The notes beneath the pieces are model-generated. The model was not told where the DNA came from. It saw only the letters and a list, made by a program, of their open reading frames with translations, and made no database searches. Made by a program: the position numbers and the translations under genes. DNA of 64,000 bases from assembly GCA_023079485.1 (NCBI GenBank), contig CM041083.1:178330480-178394479 (forward strand), in the 5' to 3' direction. Shown here piece after piece: positions 14,801 to 27,118 of this stretch. This DNA is from Archilochus colubris. Lineage: Eukaryota > Chordata > Aves > Apodiformes > Trochilidae. How positions within the stretch are numbered: the first letter of the stretch is position 1; every line of letters starts with the position of its first letter.

Positions 14801-16044
14801 AGGTTTATATATGCCAAGATTATATGACTCACATGGGCACTACAGGACTAAACAAAACAAAACAAAAACAACAACAAAAAACCCCATACATTTAATTTCT
14901 TCCTGAATGTATGCTCACTACACTTAATATAAGCCAATGAGTATAATGTCAGTTGTCCCCATCATTACAAAATGGCAGATGCTGTCTGAAAAAGTAACTT
15001 AAATTATTTATCAAATTATTCCAAGTATCATCAAATTCAGTGCAGCCAGCCATTCATATGGCTTCTAATAAATTACTTGATATGGCTCTAATGGAAAGCA
15101 TGAGCTATTCAAAAGCACTTGCTATTAAGCAGCATCATATTAATGTTTTGAAATCCTACCCAGACACGTACAGAAGTGACATTCTATGAATCATTTTATA
15201 AATATATCCTCCTGCTTTTGAAATGTTATCAGCAACATCCAAGAATTTACGCAAATTAAGAAACAAGTAATTTTGGCAGTCATGTGTCATGATGGAGAAC
15301 ATGCAGGTTTTTATTCTGCACAGCCTAAAACCACTTTTTTTTTTTTCCTGCTGAAAGAAAAAGGTGCCCACATATTTTACCACATCAAGAGCATCATAAA
15401 TACCAGCCAAGGCTTATCCAGAGCATTAAACAATGCCTATATAGCACAAAAGCAATTTTCTAGTAATAACAGCTTGTACTGTATTGTTCAAGGCACATTA
15501 CTTCCCAAGGAAAATCTATTTCAAGATTAAAGCCAAAAAGCTTTCCTCGTATTAAAATGACTGTGTCATTCCAAGATTATATGACACTGTTAATGGTGAG
15601 AGAATTCTAGTAAAACTTGGGAGCAAACTATCTCCAATTCAGGTAAAGGCAAACAAGGCCTTTACCTGAGGAGATGGGTAAATTATTTGAGACGTGTATT
15701 TGATTTAAAAAGAGAAAACAGCAAATGGCCTTCACATTTACAAATTTACATTAACAGGCTGATCTGCTATGAACCACATTCAAATAAATAGGAAATGTTA
15801 AGCAAATGCTTGGGGATGCATTTCCAATTTCTGAGAATAAAATCTAGTAATTATACTTAGAATGGCATCATGAAACAACTAGCCCTTTGGTCCAAAACAC
15901 TAGCATGGTTTCTACTCTCTTCTAGATGCACATGACTATAATCACCCACAGATGGATGTGAGGTGCGCAGTGGCTGGATGAGAGGAAAAACAAGCAAATT
16001 GCAAAACAGGAAATTGCCATTAGATTAAAAAAAAATAATCACAC
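8807..16044. other. AT-rich non-coding stretch
   Basis: Nothing gene-like is visible. There is a short A-rich tract at 12904-12935 and an (AAAAC)n-like tract at about 14850-14885. A minus-strand open frame of 125 codons at 13655-14032 has no recognisable motif and is probably chance. The stretch would be intronic if the leftward gene inferred from the CpG island is real. Confidence 0.5.
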
Positions 16045-16045
16045 A

Positions 16046-16228
16046 GGTGGTCAGACACTGGCACCACCACAACCACAGGGACTGTGAAATCTCCATCCTT
16101 GGAGATGCTCACAGCTCACCTGGACAAGGTCAGAGCAACCTTATCCTGCTGGACTTACTTTGAGCATGGGGGTAGGACTAGATGACATTGAGGGATCCTT
16201 TCTAATCTAAGATATTCTGCAATTCAAT
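16046..16228 (+). mobile_element. Old, diverged CR1 3' end
   Basis: The order of blocks matches the CR1 3' terminus: a remnant of the ORF2 end (CCTTGGAGATGCTCA), then 'GGACTAGATGACATTGAGGGATCCTTTCTAATC' in diverged form (first 20 bases GGACTAGATGACATTGAGGG), ending at degenerate ATTCTGCAATTC units. Coding capacity is lost. It is much more diverged than the copies at 8.6, 39 or 48 kb. Confidence 0.75.
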
Positions 16229-16965
16229 ACATTTTTCTTAAATTAATTTTCCTTCTGGAGATACACTTTTCCTTTTTCATTTACACCTCATTTACACAAG
16301 ACTCCCATAGACTGGCAATGGTTTAAAATTAAAAATCAGAATTCTCCTTTGTGAACAATCATGACCAGATCACTGATACAAACGATACATTTTGCACAAT
16401 AAGACAATTTTACAGTAGTTCTGTCACTAGAATCAGCAGAGACGCAGTTGCTAAAACAAAAGCACAAGGTTAATTTGAAAAAAAGAATAAACAGTACTGA
16501 TTCTTTTTGCCTATTATCACTCTTTCAGCCTGCATCACCCACATGTTGCAGGTGTTCCAGAGAGAAGGGACAGAACAGAAAACAAAGAAAACAAGAGATC
16601 AAAAAAGCTTGAGTCACCCTATAAAAAGTATTGCAAGAACCGGGTGTGCGTGTACATGAGACCTTGGGTTTCAGGCTGAAGACAGACTGCAGCGGACAAA
16701 GCCGGGAGTATCTTTGTTCACAGGCTTAAGAGGTGACCTTAATAAACACACAGTAAAGCATCCAGCACGTACCTGCGGATATTAACCATCCCACAGTTGC
16801 CTGTACTGCTGAAGCGTGGTTTTTTTTCTCTAAAAAAAAGAGGCTTCTTAAAAAACAAACACACCACGAGGCCTCCAGAACCACTTTCTTTCCCAGCCCT
16901 TAAATAACGACTGTGCTATTTTTAAGGGGCGTTGAGACAGAAGCCGCATCTAAAGTTAAGTTTTT
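16229..16965. other. Non-coding flank of the CpG island
   Basis: AT-rich sequence with no open frame of note. It grades into the CpG island after about 16,920. On the inferred minus-strand gene model it would be intronic. Confidence 0.5.
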
Positions 16966-18175
16966 CTTGGCTCAGCGGGTCACTGTCCCTCCCCACGCCC
17001 GTCACTGACAGGAGAGCCGCGGGGCCGCCTCAGGAGCGATGGCGGGAGCGGGGCCGGGGCGGCAGGTGGGGCGGCGGCTTTGTCTCCGCTCGGGCGTTAC
17101 GCGAAGGCAGCGGCAGGGTGGGCGACCGCCGGCTACCGACCGGACTCAGTGGATGAGGCGAAGAGACGCGGACGGGCGGCTGAGGGATAGGGGGAGCCCC
17201 CACCTCATCGGCATCCCCGAAACTTTCTTCCGGGCCGCGAGGGAAGAGATGCCGCCTCAAACCCTCAGAGCGGAGCCGGGGATGGCCCGGTGTCCCCGCC
17301 TCTCCTCGTTAACCGGGGCGCGGCCGAGCACCGCCTCCCCGCTCCAGCTGCCCGCCATCCGCCGGGGATGCGCCGCGCCTCAGCCACCCGCTCCCCTCCC
17401 CATCCCCGCCGCCCGGTCGCTCGCTCACTCACCCGCGCCCGGCGAGCGCAGCCACCGGCGCCTCCTTTCCTCGTTCCGTCCCTCCCTCCCTCCTGTCAAC
17501 TTGAGCCCGGCCTCCCTCCGCCTGACCCCTCCTTCGCGATCGGGAGGTGCCACCGTCCGCCGTAACCAGCCGGGCCCTCCCTCAGCGACGCCTGGAACCG
17601 CCCCGCTCTCACCTGGGTCCTACGGCCGCCGACGCCGCGGGGGGAGCGGCGGCGGGGGGAAGGCGGAGGCAGCTCCGGACGGTCCCAGTCGGCAGCAAAA
17701 TTGCACCGCGCCGCCCCGCCCGGAGGTCTCTGCGTGGGGCGGGGCGGGCGGCTCCTCCTCACTGGGACGCCCAGAGCGGCCCGAGGGGCGGTGGGCTGGG
17801 CAGGGTCGGGCGTGGGGTGGGCATGGAGGGCGCCGCTGCGTTCTGCCCTTCAGGGAAGCACGGAGCCGGCGGGGCGTCGCGGGTGATACGGGAGGCAGTC
17901 CCGGGAGACCCCAGCGTGTGTGTGTGGAGGGAGTGGCGGGAGGCCCTGACTTCGCGCTAAGGGCGGGGGCGCGGCAGCTGGGGCAGGGCCCGGCCGTGGT
18001 GCTGCGGAGCCTGACAGCCAGAGCTGGCAGCGGCCGTAGGCCGGGGAGCCGGGCGGAGGAGCTGCGCTCTCAGCGACGAGAGCTTGGAGACGTACTCGGG
18101 GCAGTGTTACACGATCCCAGCGCCGCGCTCCTGCAGGGCAGGCAGGAAGCGTCCCGGGTCAGATAAACCCGCCTG
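16966..18175. promoter_or_regulatory. CpG island promoter, probably of a leftward gene (FRY by synteny)
   Basis: About 1.2 kb is very GC-rich and dense in CpG, in sharp contrast to AT-rich flanks. GC boxes (Sp1-type GGGGCGGGGCGGGC) lie at 17736-17750 with complementary CCGCCCCGCCC at 17710-17722, and no TATA box is evident. The minus strand has two strong splice donors: CCCAG|GTGAGAG with the exon ending at 17613, and CGCGG|GTGAGTG with the exon ending at 17433. I saw no equally good donor on the plus strand. This fits a housekeeping-type promoter firing leftwards. In mammals the gene just downstream of RXFP2, in the same orientation, is FRY, and the RXFP2 remnants here are also on minus, upstream of this island. 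FRY is therefore the best guess, made from gene order alone. The long plus-strand open frame across the island (17039-18166) is most likely a by-product of stop-poor GC-rich DNA. Confidence 0.75.
17613..17735 (-). other. Candidate non-coding first exon of the leftward gene
   Basis: On the minus strand the sequence between the GC boxes at about 17.74 kb and the donor CCCAG|GTGAGAG at 17613/17612 would make a first exon of about 120 bases. The start is set only by GC-box position and is approximate. An alternative longer exon could end at the second donor (17433). No conserved coding sequence is seen, so it would be 5' UTR. Assignment to FRY is from synteny. Confidence 0.4.
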
Positions 18176-21100
18176 GGAGGGGAGATGTTGGGTGTGCGAC
18201 ACAGAAAAATGATGAGTATCAAAGGGTGTAAAAACGGGGATTTTCAGGAAAACGTGTAGTAGCTGACACCAAGGAGGTCTCAAGCTGAAATCCTGGTTGG
18301 GGTGCGGGTGTAAAATGAGTTAAAAGGGTTAAGTGAAATCACAAAGCTGAAAAAAGGAGAAGCTGCAGTGAGTGCTCTCTGCTCTCTGTGAGGCAAGGAG
18401 TAGGAGGCTGTTTCTCTGCCGAGGGACATCCCCATCCCAGTGACTGGGCTCCAGGGACTGCTGGCTGTGCCAGCCAGTAACTGGTAGGAGATGGGGTTCG
18501 TAAGTCTGAGGTGTCAAATACCTTGTAAGGTGCCAGTACGTATGAAAGGAGTCAGCCAGGAAAGACTTAAACCCGGTCATGTTGGTTTAGGTAATTTTTC
18601 AAAATATTGAAGAATGCTGCAAGAAATACAAATAAATTGTGAGATGGTTTTACTTATAGGCGTGAATGCGTTGGCTTGGAAAATAAAAGTTGTTCAGTTG
18701 TACAATATTAAGTTGTATACCAACTTCTCCTCTGCTTTTGGAGAATAGGCTTGCAGTAGCAACTTGGTGACTTACTCTTATAAGAAACGTGCTGTTCATT
18801 AAACAGCAAGAGGCCTGATTTCCTGGGAGTGGATGTTCTTCCTCCCTCTATTCTTCCACTGAGTCTTTTCCATCTCTCCCTCCTGCCGAAATCACCTGCA
18901 GATTTGCCTCCTGTGTATGTGTTGGGCTGGCATCAATGTGGAGATAGTCAAGAGACATGTGTCATTAATCTTCCCAAGTGAGTAAAAGGCTAACATAAAA
19001 CTGTGAAATTAGTGGTGACATTAATTAGCAGAGAGACTAATTGAGGTGTCTCTTCTACTTTTCTCTGAATTCTCATGAAATTTCAAGGAATATAGTGTTT
19101 TTTATTTCAAGTCTCCATTTGTCACAACCTGAACAGGGCACGCAGGGAAACACAGAGCAATACCCTTGCTTTCTGAACTCCTTCTCAGAGAGGAGCATAG
19201 GTATAGCTGGATACAACCTCAGGGCTCGACTTGGACCTCCCTGAGAATGTGACTTGAAGTGTTACGGTCCAAGAATATGCTTGACTGATGGATACCCAGT
19301 GATTGGATTAAGGTGAAATGATTCCCAAGGTCTGTGTTTGAACATAAGGTTTAATTAGAAGTATAGAAGGAATAACTCATAAAACCTGATGCTTCTATAA
19401 TATATGCTGATTCTGTGCAGTCATAAAGGCTGATAGGTTGGATCACAAGTGTCACAGTACATGGATGTTCAGGCTGTGCAACCTGGGAAAAAATTGTAAT
19501 TACTTAATGATTTTAGGAAAGAGAAAGAGAAGGCAAGAGAGTAGGAGAAGAAAAGTTAAGAGACATAAGTAACAGAAAATCATGGATCCTGAATGCAATG
19601 TTGGGCCAATCAATGGGGGGTTGGTATCAAGGAAACTCCAGAGACCCACCACCACCACAGCTCCTCCTTTTGTAGGCTTGATTCACTTAGTAAGTGTGGT
19701 TGAGACATATCAGATTGAACAACTGAATCAGACCTTCACCCACTTCATTCTTGAATCCTTTTATCTGTATTGTCTCCATATGTAGGCCATTTCCATAGGC
19801 ACCAGGCAGTCCCTTTAGAATGCTAACAAGGATCTGTTGCAGGGGTGTGTGGTGGGGTGAGGGGGTGGTGGTACTTACAGTGGTGGTGGTTTTCACAGCA
19901 CTTCCCAGAATATACGTTCTCAGGACTGGTCCTTCACACCATTTGACCTATCAAGCTGTCAAAGGCTTCAGAAGCTGTTAGGAATGTGTGCTGTTGGAAT
20001 AAAAAAATAATTGCATAAGCCTCACATCACTTATGATTGATTCCAGGCTGAAACCAAACCATATATTACTTCAGTTGGTTCATCATCCATTCTAGACCAT
20101 ATGCTGTATTACAGTTAGACAACTCCATGGCAACTAAATAATTGTGTGACATGAAATGTACATTCATATAACTCACAGCAATGAGTTTGGAAATTAAAAC
20201 CATGAATCTCAAAAGAGTAGTTTGAATGAGAATATCCAACAAGGATGTATCTAACGGCGTGCCACAGGCTGATGGAAAGGTAGGTATCGTCTATACATTG
20301 TCCATACATTATCTGTGCTGTACATAACTGCCAGGCAGCACATACCTGTTGGGGGAGAATAGAGTAATAGACCTTTGCTTGCCTTCTAGTGCTGCAGAGG
20401 GTTCTGCAGTGCACTGTCTTAAATATTTTGGATTGATGTCAGAGCAGTTAAAATCTATCACATTTTCTATCAGTGTTATGGGCTCGAAGTTTTCATGTAC
20501 TCAGAGTGAGGTAAGAGAAGCTGTTTTCTACACAATCAGGCAATTCAGTGCTTCAGCTTTCCTTGAAATCTCATCTCTGATGTTCTGTAGGAAAGCTGCA
20601 TCATAGATACTTACACCTGAGCACCAGTATTCCCTTCTCTGGGGTTTGCATTTTCTGTTCCCTTTTCCCAATTAACCAGCTATACAACATTTCTCATTGC
20701 ATCCCTCTACTCTGCCTGCAAAGTTGTTTTTTTGTTTTGGTCTGGAATCATCTCCACAGATCTCTATCTTGGGGATTATTTTGTAAGAAAAAACCAGAAT
20801 CTTCATTTTAGACTTTGACCGTTTTAGCAATTAATGAAGATAAGTCATGATTAGCTGAAGGGTATTCTGAGGAGATACAGGAAAGTGTTGTCATTGCCTC
20901 TACCACTTACGATGTCTTTGCAAGCTGGGCCATCTTGTAGGCTGAACTATGATCTTGGAAAGCATCCTGGAATTTTGTAAGGGTGTAAAGGCCATGGCAT
21001 GGAAGAGGAAGGGAATGGAGTATCTGAACTCTCTTGGCCTGATTTTCTATTATTTATCTAATGACAGTGGCAGGTCTTCATAATAGTAAGTCCCTTGCAC

Positions 21101-23525
21101 GCAAATTAGAATGCCTGTGTTCTTACAAGGATACTGAACATTGAATTTCCATCCTGAAGTGATTACTCACGAGGTGTGGATGCTGGCTGAAGGGCTGGGA
21201 GTGGGGCAGTCATTTAATAAAGGGGCCTGCACGCTTCTAAAGATCACACAGTTTTTCTGGAAGCTCTCTGTAAAGCTCTGTATATTCGAGAGTAGGAAAG
21301 TGGGTGTTTCAAACATTTTATCTCTGTGGGTTTTGGCTTTAAAAGTGCCCATTTTGATAACATACTTGGGAGCCTCACAAAACAAATTTTATAGCACAGG
21401 TTTTAATGTGAAGGAATTCCCTTGCTTTCTTCCTTTTTCAGTTTCCAAGGAAACTGAAGGAAACATGCTTGAAATGAGTGGCTACAAAAATTGCCTGGAA
21501 TTGCAGCTCATAATTTTGTTAGCTTGATTAAATTATTAACATATATTTTTCCTATTCTGGGCATTTTATTACACCTAAGAGCAGAATATTGTTACAGTGT
21601 CCTTTGGACAGGAGAGCAGCTCTTGCAGTAACAAACATGGCTTGAAGTACCCAACTTTTCTGCTTCTTCCCACTTCTTTAGTTAATGGCCTATCAATGAT
21701 GAAGGACAAGGGAAAGTGTCAGAAAAGTTGAAAGTTATCAAATTCAAATAATTTGATATGATGACAGGAAGAAGGCATCAAGAGCTTTCTGCTTGACTTT
21801 TACCTGCTTTGTCAAAGCATACAGAGCCCTAGTGCTCTTCAGCTGTTGCATTACATTTACTTACACTGTGCTAACACTCTAAGGTCAGCTTCTTTTTGCT
21901 CAGCTGTGACAAGCTCTGTCAAATACATGATTTTGCAGACTCCTCCCATGTTAACAAATGCTAAATTAGCAGAGAGATAAAAGAGGAAGTTGTTATTGCT
22001 GAGAGCTGACATTTCCTTTCTCTCCTGACATTAAGAGCTATTTTTAAGTAAAGTGTAAATATCTAAAATTACATAATTTCATATTAGGCAGAGCTAGCCT
22101 ATTTCTTTTAATTTAGGACAATCCAGGAAAGTCCTGTTTTCATCCACTGAAGGCCAGGGTCACAGTAATGCATGGCAATTACATTCTAAATACATTCTCA
22201 ATTATTTACAGTGACTGGAAAAGATCTTGCATTGTAAAAAATTGCATTTTCTTTGCAAATCCCTCATTCTAGAAGTGTCTTATTCTAACAACGATATTTC
22301 AGGCAAGTTTGACAACTAATTCATCAGATTTGTGAAGTGACCTCTTCCAGTTTCTCTTAGTTAGGCTGGCATCTGGAGAGATTTAATGGTAGATGGTCAT
22401 GAAGGTGACCTCAGTATCTCACAGGAGTGAGGAGGAGGGTATGTTTGATGACTTCAAAACCCCACCTGCAAAACGTGCCATGTGGAGATTTATCTTTTGG
22501 GGAATAATGGAGGAAGTGCATTTTGATAATGGCCTTCGTCAGTTCATGGAGGGAGACACTGTCACGAGATACTTGCATTCACCTTCCTTCAGGTGCCTAT
22601 TTACCCTCTAAATGCCTTCCACAAACTGTGCTTGCTATGCACTTGCATCTGATTGTGCTGGGTTTTTTTTTGTTTCGTTTTTTCTTTGAGGGGAACCAAA
22701 AGGCACAAATTGGTTGCCAAAGTCTAAATAAATAAACCAGTTGTTGGTTGCCTCTAAAGGACTGCATGCAGTGCATTTGTCTGTGGCTTCTTGACTCTGT
22801 CATTTTTATCAGTGCAAAGGGGTGCAAAAAGGTCATGTTTTATGACACAGAAGCAACTTGTCTAATAGCATGATTTGATGCAGAGCAATTGTGAATAGGG
22901 TCATAGCTGATTGGGAAATAAGCCTTAATGAAGTAATTACAGTTGTTTAACAGGAACTACAAATGCTAGACCAAGCCCTGAAATTACATTCCCCATGTTA
23001 GAACATTTCAGGAAGCATAAGGAAGATGTTACTTGTTAAATATGTATTACACCAGCTTCACTTGGATGCTGCTCCCCTGATCTGCAATGGTAAATTACAT
23101 TGCTGTTCTTTGAGCAAGATACATGGGAATCTAACTCTAGTCTGCTTGCTGGGATTTGTGTGTAGTGGTGTGACCAAGATTATGACACAAAAAACCAGCG
23201 TGTTTTTACTTGATTTATGAGAGAGCAGAGACCCTAATTTTAGAACTGAGCCTTCACATGCTCATCTGAAAACTCTGTCAAGAGTGGTAATAAGCCCAGT
23301 CTATGTTAACACATGGGCTCTTTGGAACTTGTAGAAACAGCTGCTATGTCTGACTGTTTCTGTGTCTCATATCAAATGTTCTGCTGTCTCCATAGTGAGA
23401 AGGCTGGTTAGATATTAGTGCATAATGAGTCAAATAGCAAGTAAGAGACCTTTCTCACTTATATTTCACTGCATATACTTCTTGTTTTTCTTGGGTAACA
23501 TCCACGGGAGCTGCATTTCTCCAAA
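18176..23525. other. Non-coding stretch right of the CpG island
   Basis: No gene is recognised. A GGT/ACC-rich simple-sequence patch lies at 19645-19670 and another at 19841-19892, on opposite strands (ACC-type then GGT-type). Open frames are short and unrecognised. Confidence 0.5.
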
Positions 23526-23898
23526 TTTCAGCCTGAAGAAGAGGCGGCTCAGGGGAGACCTCATCACTCTCTACAACTCCCTGAAAGGAGGGTGTAGCCA
23601 GGGGGGGGTTGGTATCTTTTGCCAGACGACTTTCAACAAGACAAGAGGGCATGGTCTTAAGTTGTGCCAGGGGAAGTTTAGGTTAGATATTAGAAAGAAT
23701 TTCTTAATGTAGAGGGTGATCAGACATTGGAATGGGCTGCCCAGGGAAGTAGTGGATTCTCCATCCCTGGAGATATTTAAAAAGAGACTGGATGTGGCAC
23801 TCAGTGCCGTGGTCTAGCAACCGCAACGGTGGTTCAAGGGTTGGACTTGATGATCTCTGAGGTCCCTTCCAACCCAGCCAATTCTATGAATCTATGAA
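23526..23898 (+). mobile_element. CR1 LINE, 5'-truncated
   Basis: The frame begins within the ORF2 C-terminal region ([20 protein letters not shown]) and runs to a TAG stop at 23707 in the codon block equivalent to the KNFFTERV motif, showing one inactivating change. It is followed by the conserved ORF2 end and 3' UTR, with ATTCTATGAATCTATG at the terminus. It belongs to the same family as the 8.6, 39, 48 and 62 kb copies. Confidence 0.93.
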
Positions 23899-26814
23899 AG
23901 TGGGAGGTGAGGCTTTTAAAATTAATTAGTGATCTCAGCAGAAAATGCAGGACTGAGGTGATGTGCTGAGGTGGGGGCTACAAGAGGAAGAAAGGCTGAG
24001 ATGGTGGTAACTGTATGTGTGTGCTGCCCATGTAAAACTAGTTCCCTCTGCTGCATGGAACACCATGGAATCTCTAGAAAGAAAATAGGTATAATTAGAC
24101 ACTGCTTTCATGTTTGCCCTTGTAAGTCATGCGACTTAAGCAACTATCCCTTTACTTACATTTTTTCTATTTATTATGAATGATGAAACTCTTCCCCCAA
24201 TATACTAAATAGTGGAGCAATAAACAGGAGAGGCCTTTCAGCTCTGGGCGAAACACTTATCCCAATGAAAGAGATGGACAAACAGGCAGAAGTTGGAGAA
24301 GTAGCATAAAGTGGGCAGACTTCAGCCCTAGACCCTTGATTTCTTTGATATATGTTCATTGCATGTACCCATGCACAGGCTCAGCTCTGTGTAACTTCAG
24401 CCTTTTCTCTAATAGCTCTGGTGGTGAGGAGAAGCACAGGGCCCCAGCTCCTCCTTTGCACGCAGGAGTCTTCTGTGCTGGAAGGATGGTGAAGGCCTAC
24501 TGGCAGTCTGCTTCAGCAAATGCCACGGAATTTGTTTTTCGTTTGTGTATGTGGAAAATTAATTCTACAGCCCCGTCTGACCTACCGCCTCCTGCTCCTG
24601 TACAGCCCTCCACTGTAAAGGAATTATCTCCTCACACAATACGTTTCAGTGTAAAACAGGGGATCTCACCTTGCTGAATGTGTGCTTGTGGAACAAGTTG
24701 ACAGGCAGTGTTTTAACCTTTGTGAACAAGGTAAGTAGGACTGTACATGCTTCCTGAGCCTCTGGACGTAGAAATTGTCACAAAGTTCCATTTCTTCTTC
24801 CTTCAGACCCAAAACATGTAGCAGAAGTTTCTAGGCTGCCTTTCTGATGTAATTTAATTCTATATCTGAAGTCACCATACAATGCACAGGGCTGTAATAA
24901 TTTCATGCTCCCTGTTGCTTATGCTTATTTTGCATAAATGGTTAGTGTGTCACCATCCTAAATGGAAAATTGTTATTATCAAAGGCTCTGTTTTCTTGTG
25001 CAATACCATCTTTGTTGTAGGAGTCATAGTTTTTAGGGCTACAGGCAGCAAATACAAACCTAAAACTCAAGTATGTTTCACTGGATTAAAAATGATCAGT
25101 AGGACAGCTTCCTTTAAATGTGTTTCGTTTATGGGATAAAATTAATAATTAACAATAGTTACCTTTTTAATTCAAGAGCCTCCTTAAAGAATTTTTAATT
25201 GTCCTTAATTGTACGGTAGACACTCTGGGTGGGATTCAGCTGCCTCAGCACAGGCATCCGATGCCCTGGGGGGAAGCCCTGGGGCAGGTAAGACATCAGC
25301 ATGGGACTGGCAAATGTGGGTGGGGACCCCTGAGGACACCTATGTTCCTGGAGACCATACCTAGGCTTCTCAAATGGCACTAGACACCTATGTTTAGACA
25401 GCTGAGTGTCTTCTTTTCTGGCAAGGACTTGCTTGGCAGAATTTCCCTGGTACACATTTTCAGACTTTTTGAAGTCCTAATGTTCATTTGGGGTTTAATT
25501 TTTTGTGGGAATTTGCTTACCAGTGTATAAAGGTTCCATTGCTGACCACTTGCTTGGTGCAAATGATTGTTTGTGGTGGAGGGCTCTGAATCTTTAGCAC
25601 AGGGAATTTTGTTTAATTTAATTTTTTGTCCAGAGCTAAACCCTTAAGAAGCAAGTATGTAAACCCAGGTTAAGATTTAATTTGTAGAACTGATCAATCA
25701 GAGTAACTTCATCAGTTTCAGAAGCAGCAGTTCAGATCTTCAAGCAATACAAGTGGGTGAGAAATTGATACATAAATCTATATACTACTTAAGGTACAAT
25801 AATCTTCCTATATAAACATCTAATTTAATCTCCAATTCATGCCCTCTCTTTTAATGGTAAGGACAAATGCTTTTGCTCTCAGAAATAATTATATTATTAA
25901 AATTTTTGATCCATTGGTTTTGTGCTGTAATATTATTTCAATAACTCTATTTTATATCCCTTGTATTTGCCAATATATTTATCACTGCATCAGTGTAATT
26001 TTCCATTTCTACTAGAAACTTGTAACCAATTTTGGGGTATCCTGAGGTGCTTGATGACAATAGAGCAATCAAAGGTGTTTGCTCGCACATCTAGACCCTG
26101 TCTCAAAGGATGAAGAAGCAGAATTCACTGAAGACTGACACTTGGTTTTACATTCAAGGTGACCTGAGCTAATGATTTGCTGCTGCTAAGAGGAAGAAGA
26201 TTCTCCCTTGTGCCCCATTTTAGTTCTCTCCAAGCTCCTGGTTGCTCATTTCTGTTACTTAACCTTATGCTGGCTCTGGTACTCATTAAACTCTGCACAA
26301 GCTCATTTAATTTACCAACCTGATAGAAAACCGGTTGCTAAAAATGAGTCATTTTCTGTTGGATGTTATTTTTAAAGCAAAAAGCATGGACAAAATGCAT
26401 GAGCTAATACAAAAGAAGCAGGGCCACATTGCTGGACATTGAGAGTAAGCAGAGAAAGAAGAGTGAGGAAGCAATGAGAGTAAGATGTTCCACTTCAGTA
26501 AATCGTGATAAAGTCAGCTGCTGTGTAACCACATTACTCTTACCCTTAGCTCTGAGAATGTGATGGCCAAAATATGTGCTGGGCCTTGAATTTAATTAGC
26601 AGATACATGGATCTATGCAGAACCACATCCCCCAGAGGAGCTAGGTAAGGTATATAGTTAGCCAGATTTCATACGATCACTGCCGGATTAGCTAGGACTG
26701 TTCATCCAGGATGTATTTTTCTGGTGGCAGAGCCTGTCTGCTGCAGCTGTATGTTGGTGAGATGATCTGACTATGTGTGTGTGAAGAAGGATCAGCAAAA
26801 CCTTTCCAGCAAAT
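23899..26814. other. Non-coding stretch
   Basis: No gene or recognised repeat was found. Only short unrelated open frames occur on both strands. Confidence 0.5.
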
Positions 26815-26818
26815 TACA

Positions 26819-27118
26819 GAGTCATAGAATGGCTTATCTTGGAAAGGGCCTTAGAGATCATCTACTCCAACCTCCTTGCCATGGGCATTCACAAGGAGGG
26901 GGCATCCACAGCATCTCTGGGCAATCTGTTCCAGAGTCTCACCACCCTCGTACAAAAGAACTTCTTAATATCCAGTCTAAACCTATTCTCCCTCAGTTTC
27001 AATCCATTTACCCTTCTCCTGTTGTTGTATGCTCTTATGAAAAGTCTCTCTCCTGCCTTCTTGTAGATTCCTTTCAGATATTCCAGCATTTCCAGAGCTG
27101 GAGCTCAACTTCTCTAGC
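26819..27118 (-). mobile_element. Older CR1 fragment
   Basis: Read on minus, the ORF2 C-terminal frame is recognisable (RFRLDIKKFFCTRVVRLWNR, RDAVDAPSL), followed by the 3' UTR ending at degenerate CATAGAATGG on the plus strand at about 26,822. It differs clearly in sequence from the young copies (for example NRLPRDAVDAPSL in place of [13 protein letters not shown]), so it represents another CR1 subfamily. Confidence 0.88.

Noticed and set aside
17039..18166. 375-codon plus-strand open frame in the CpG island
   Set aside because: GC-rich DNA is poor in stop codons. The peptide is Arg/Gly/Pro/Ala low-complexity, with no domain, and long frames occur on the opposite strand too.
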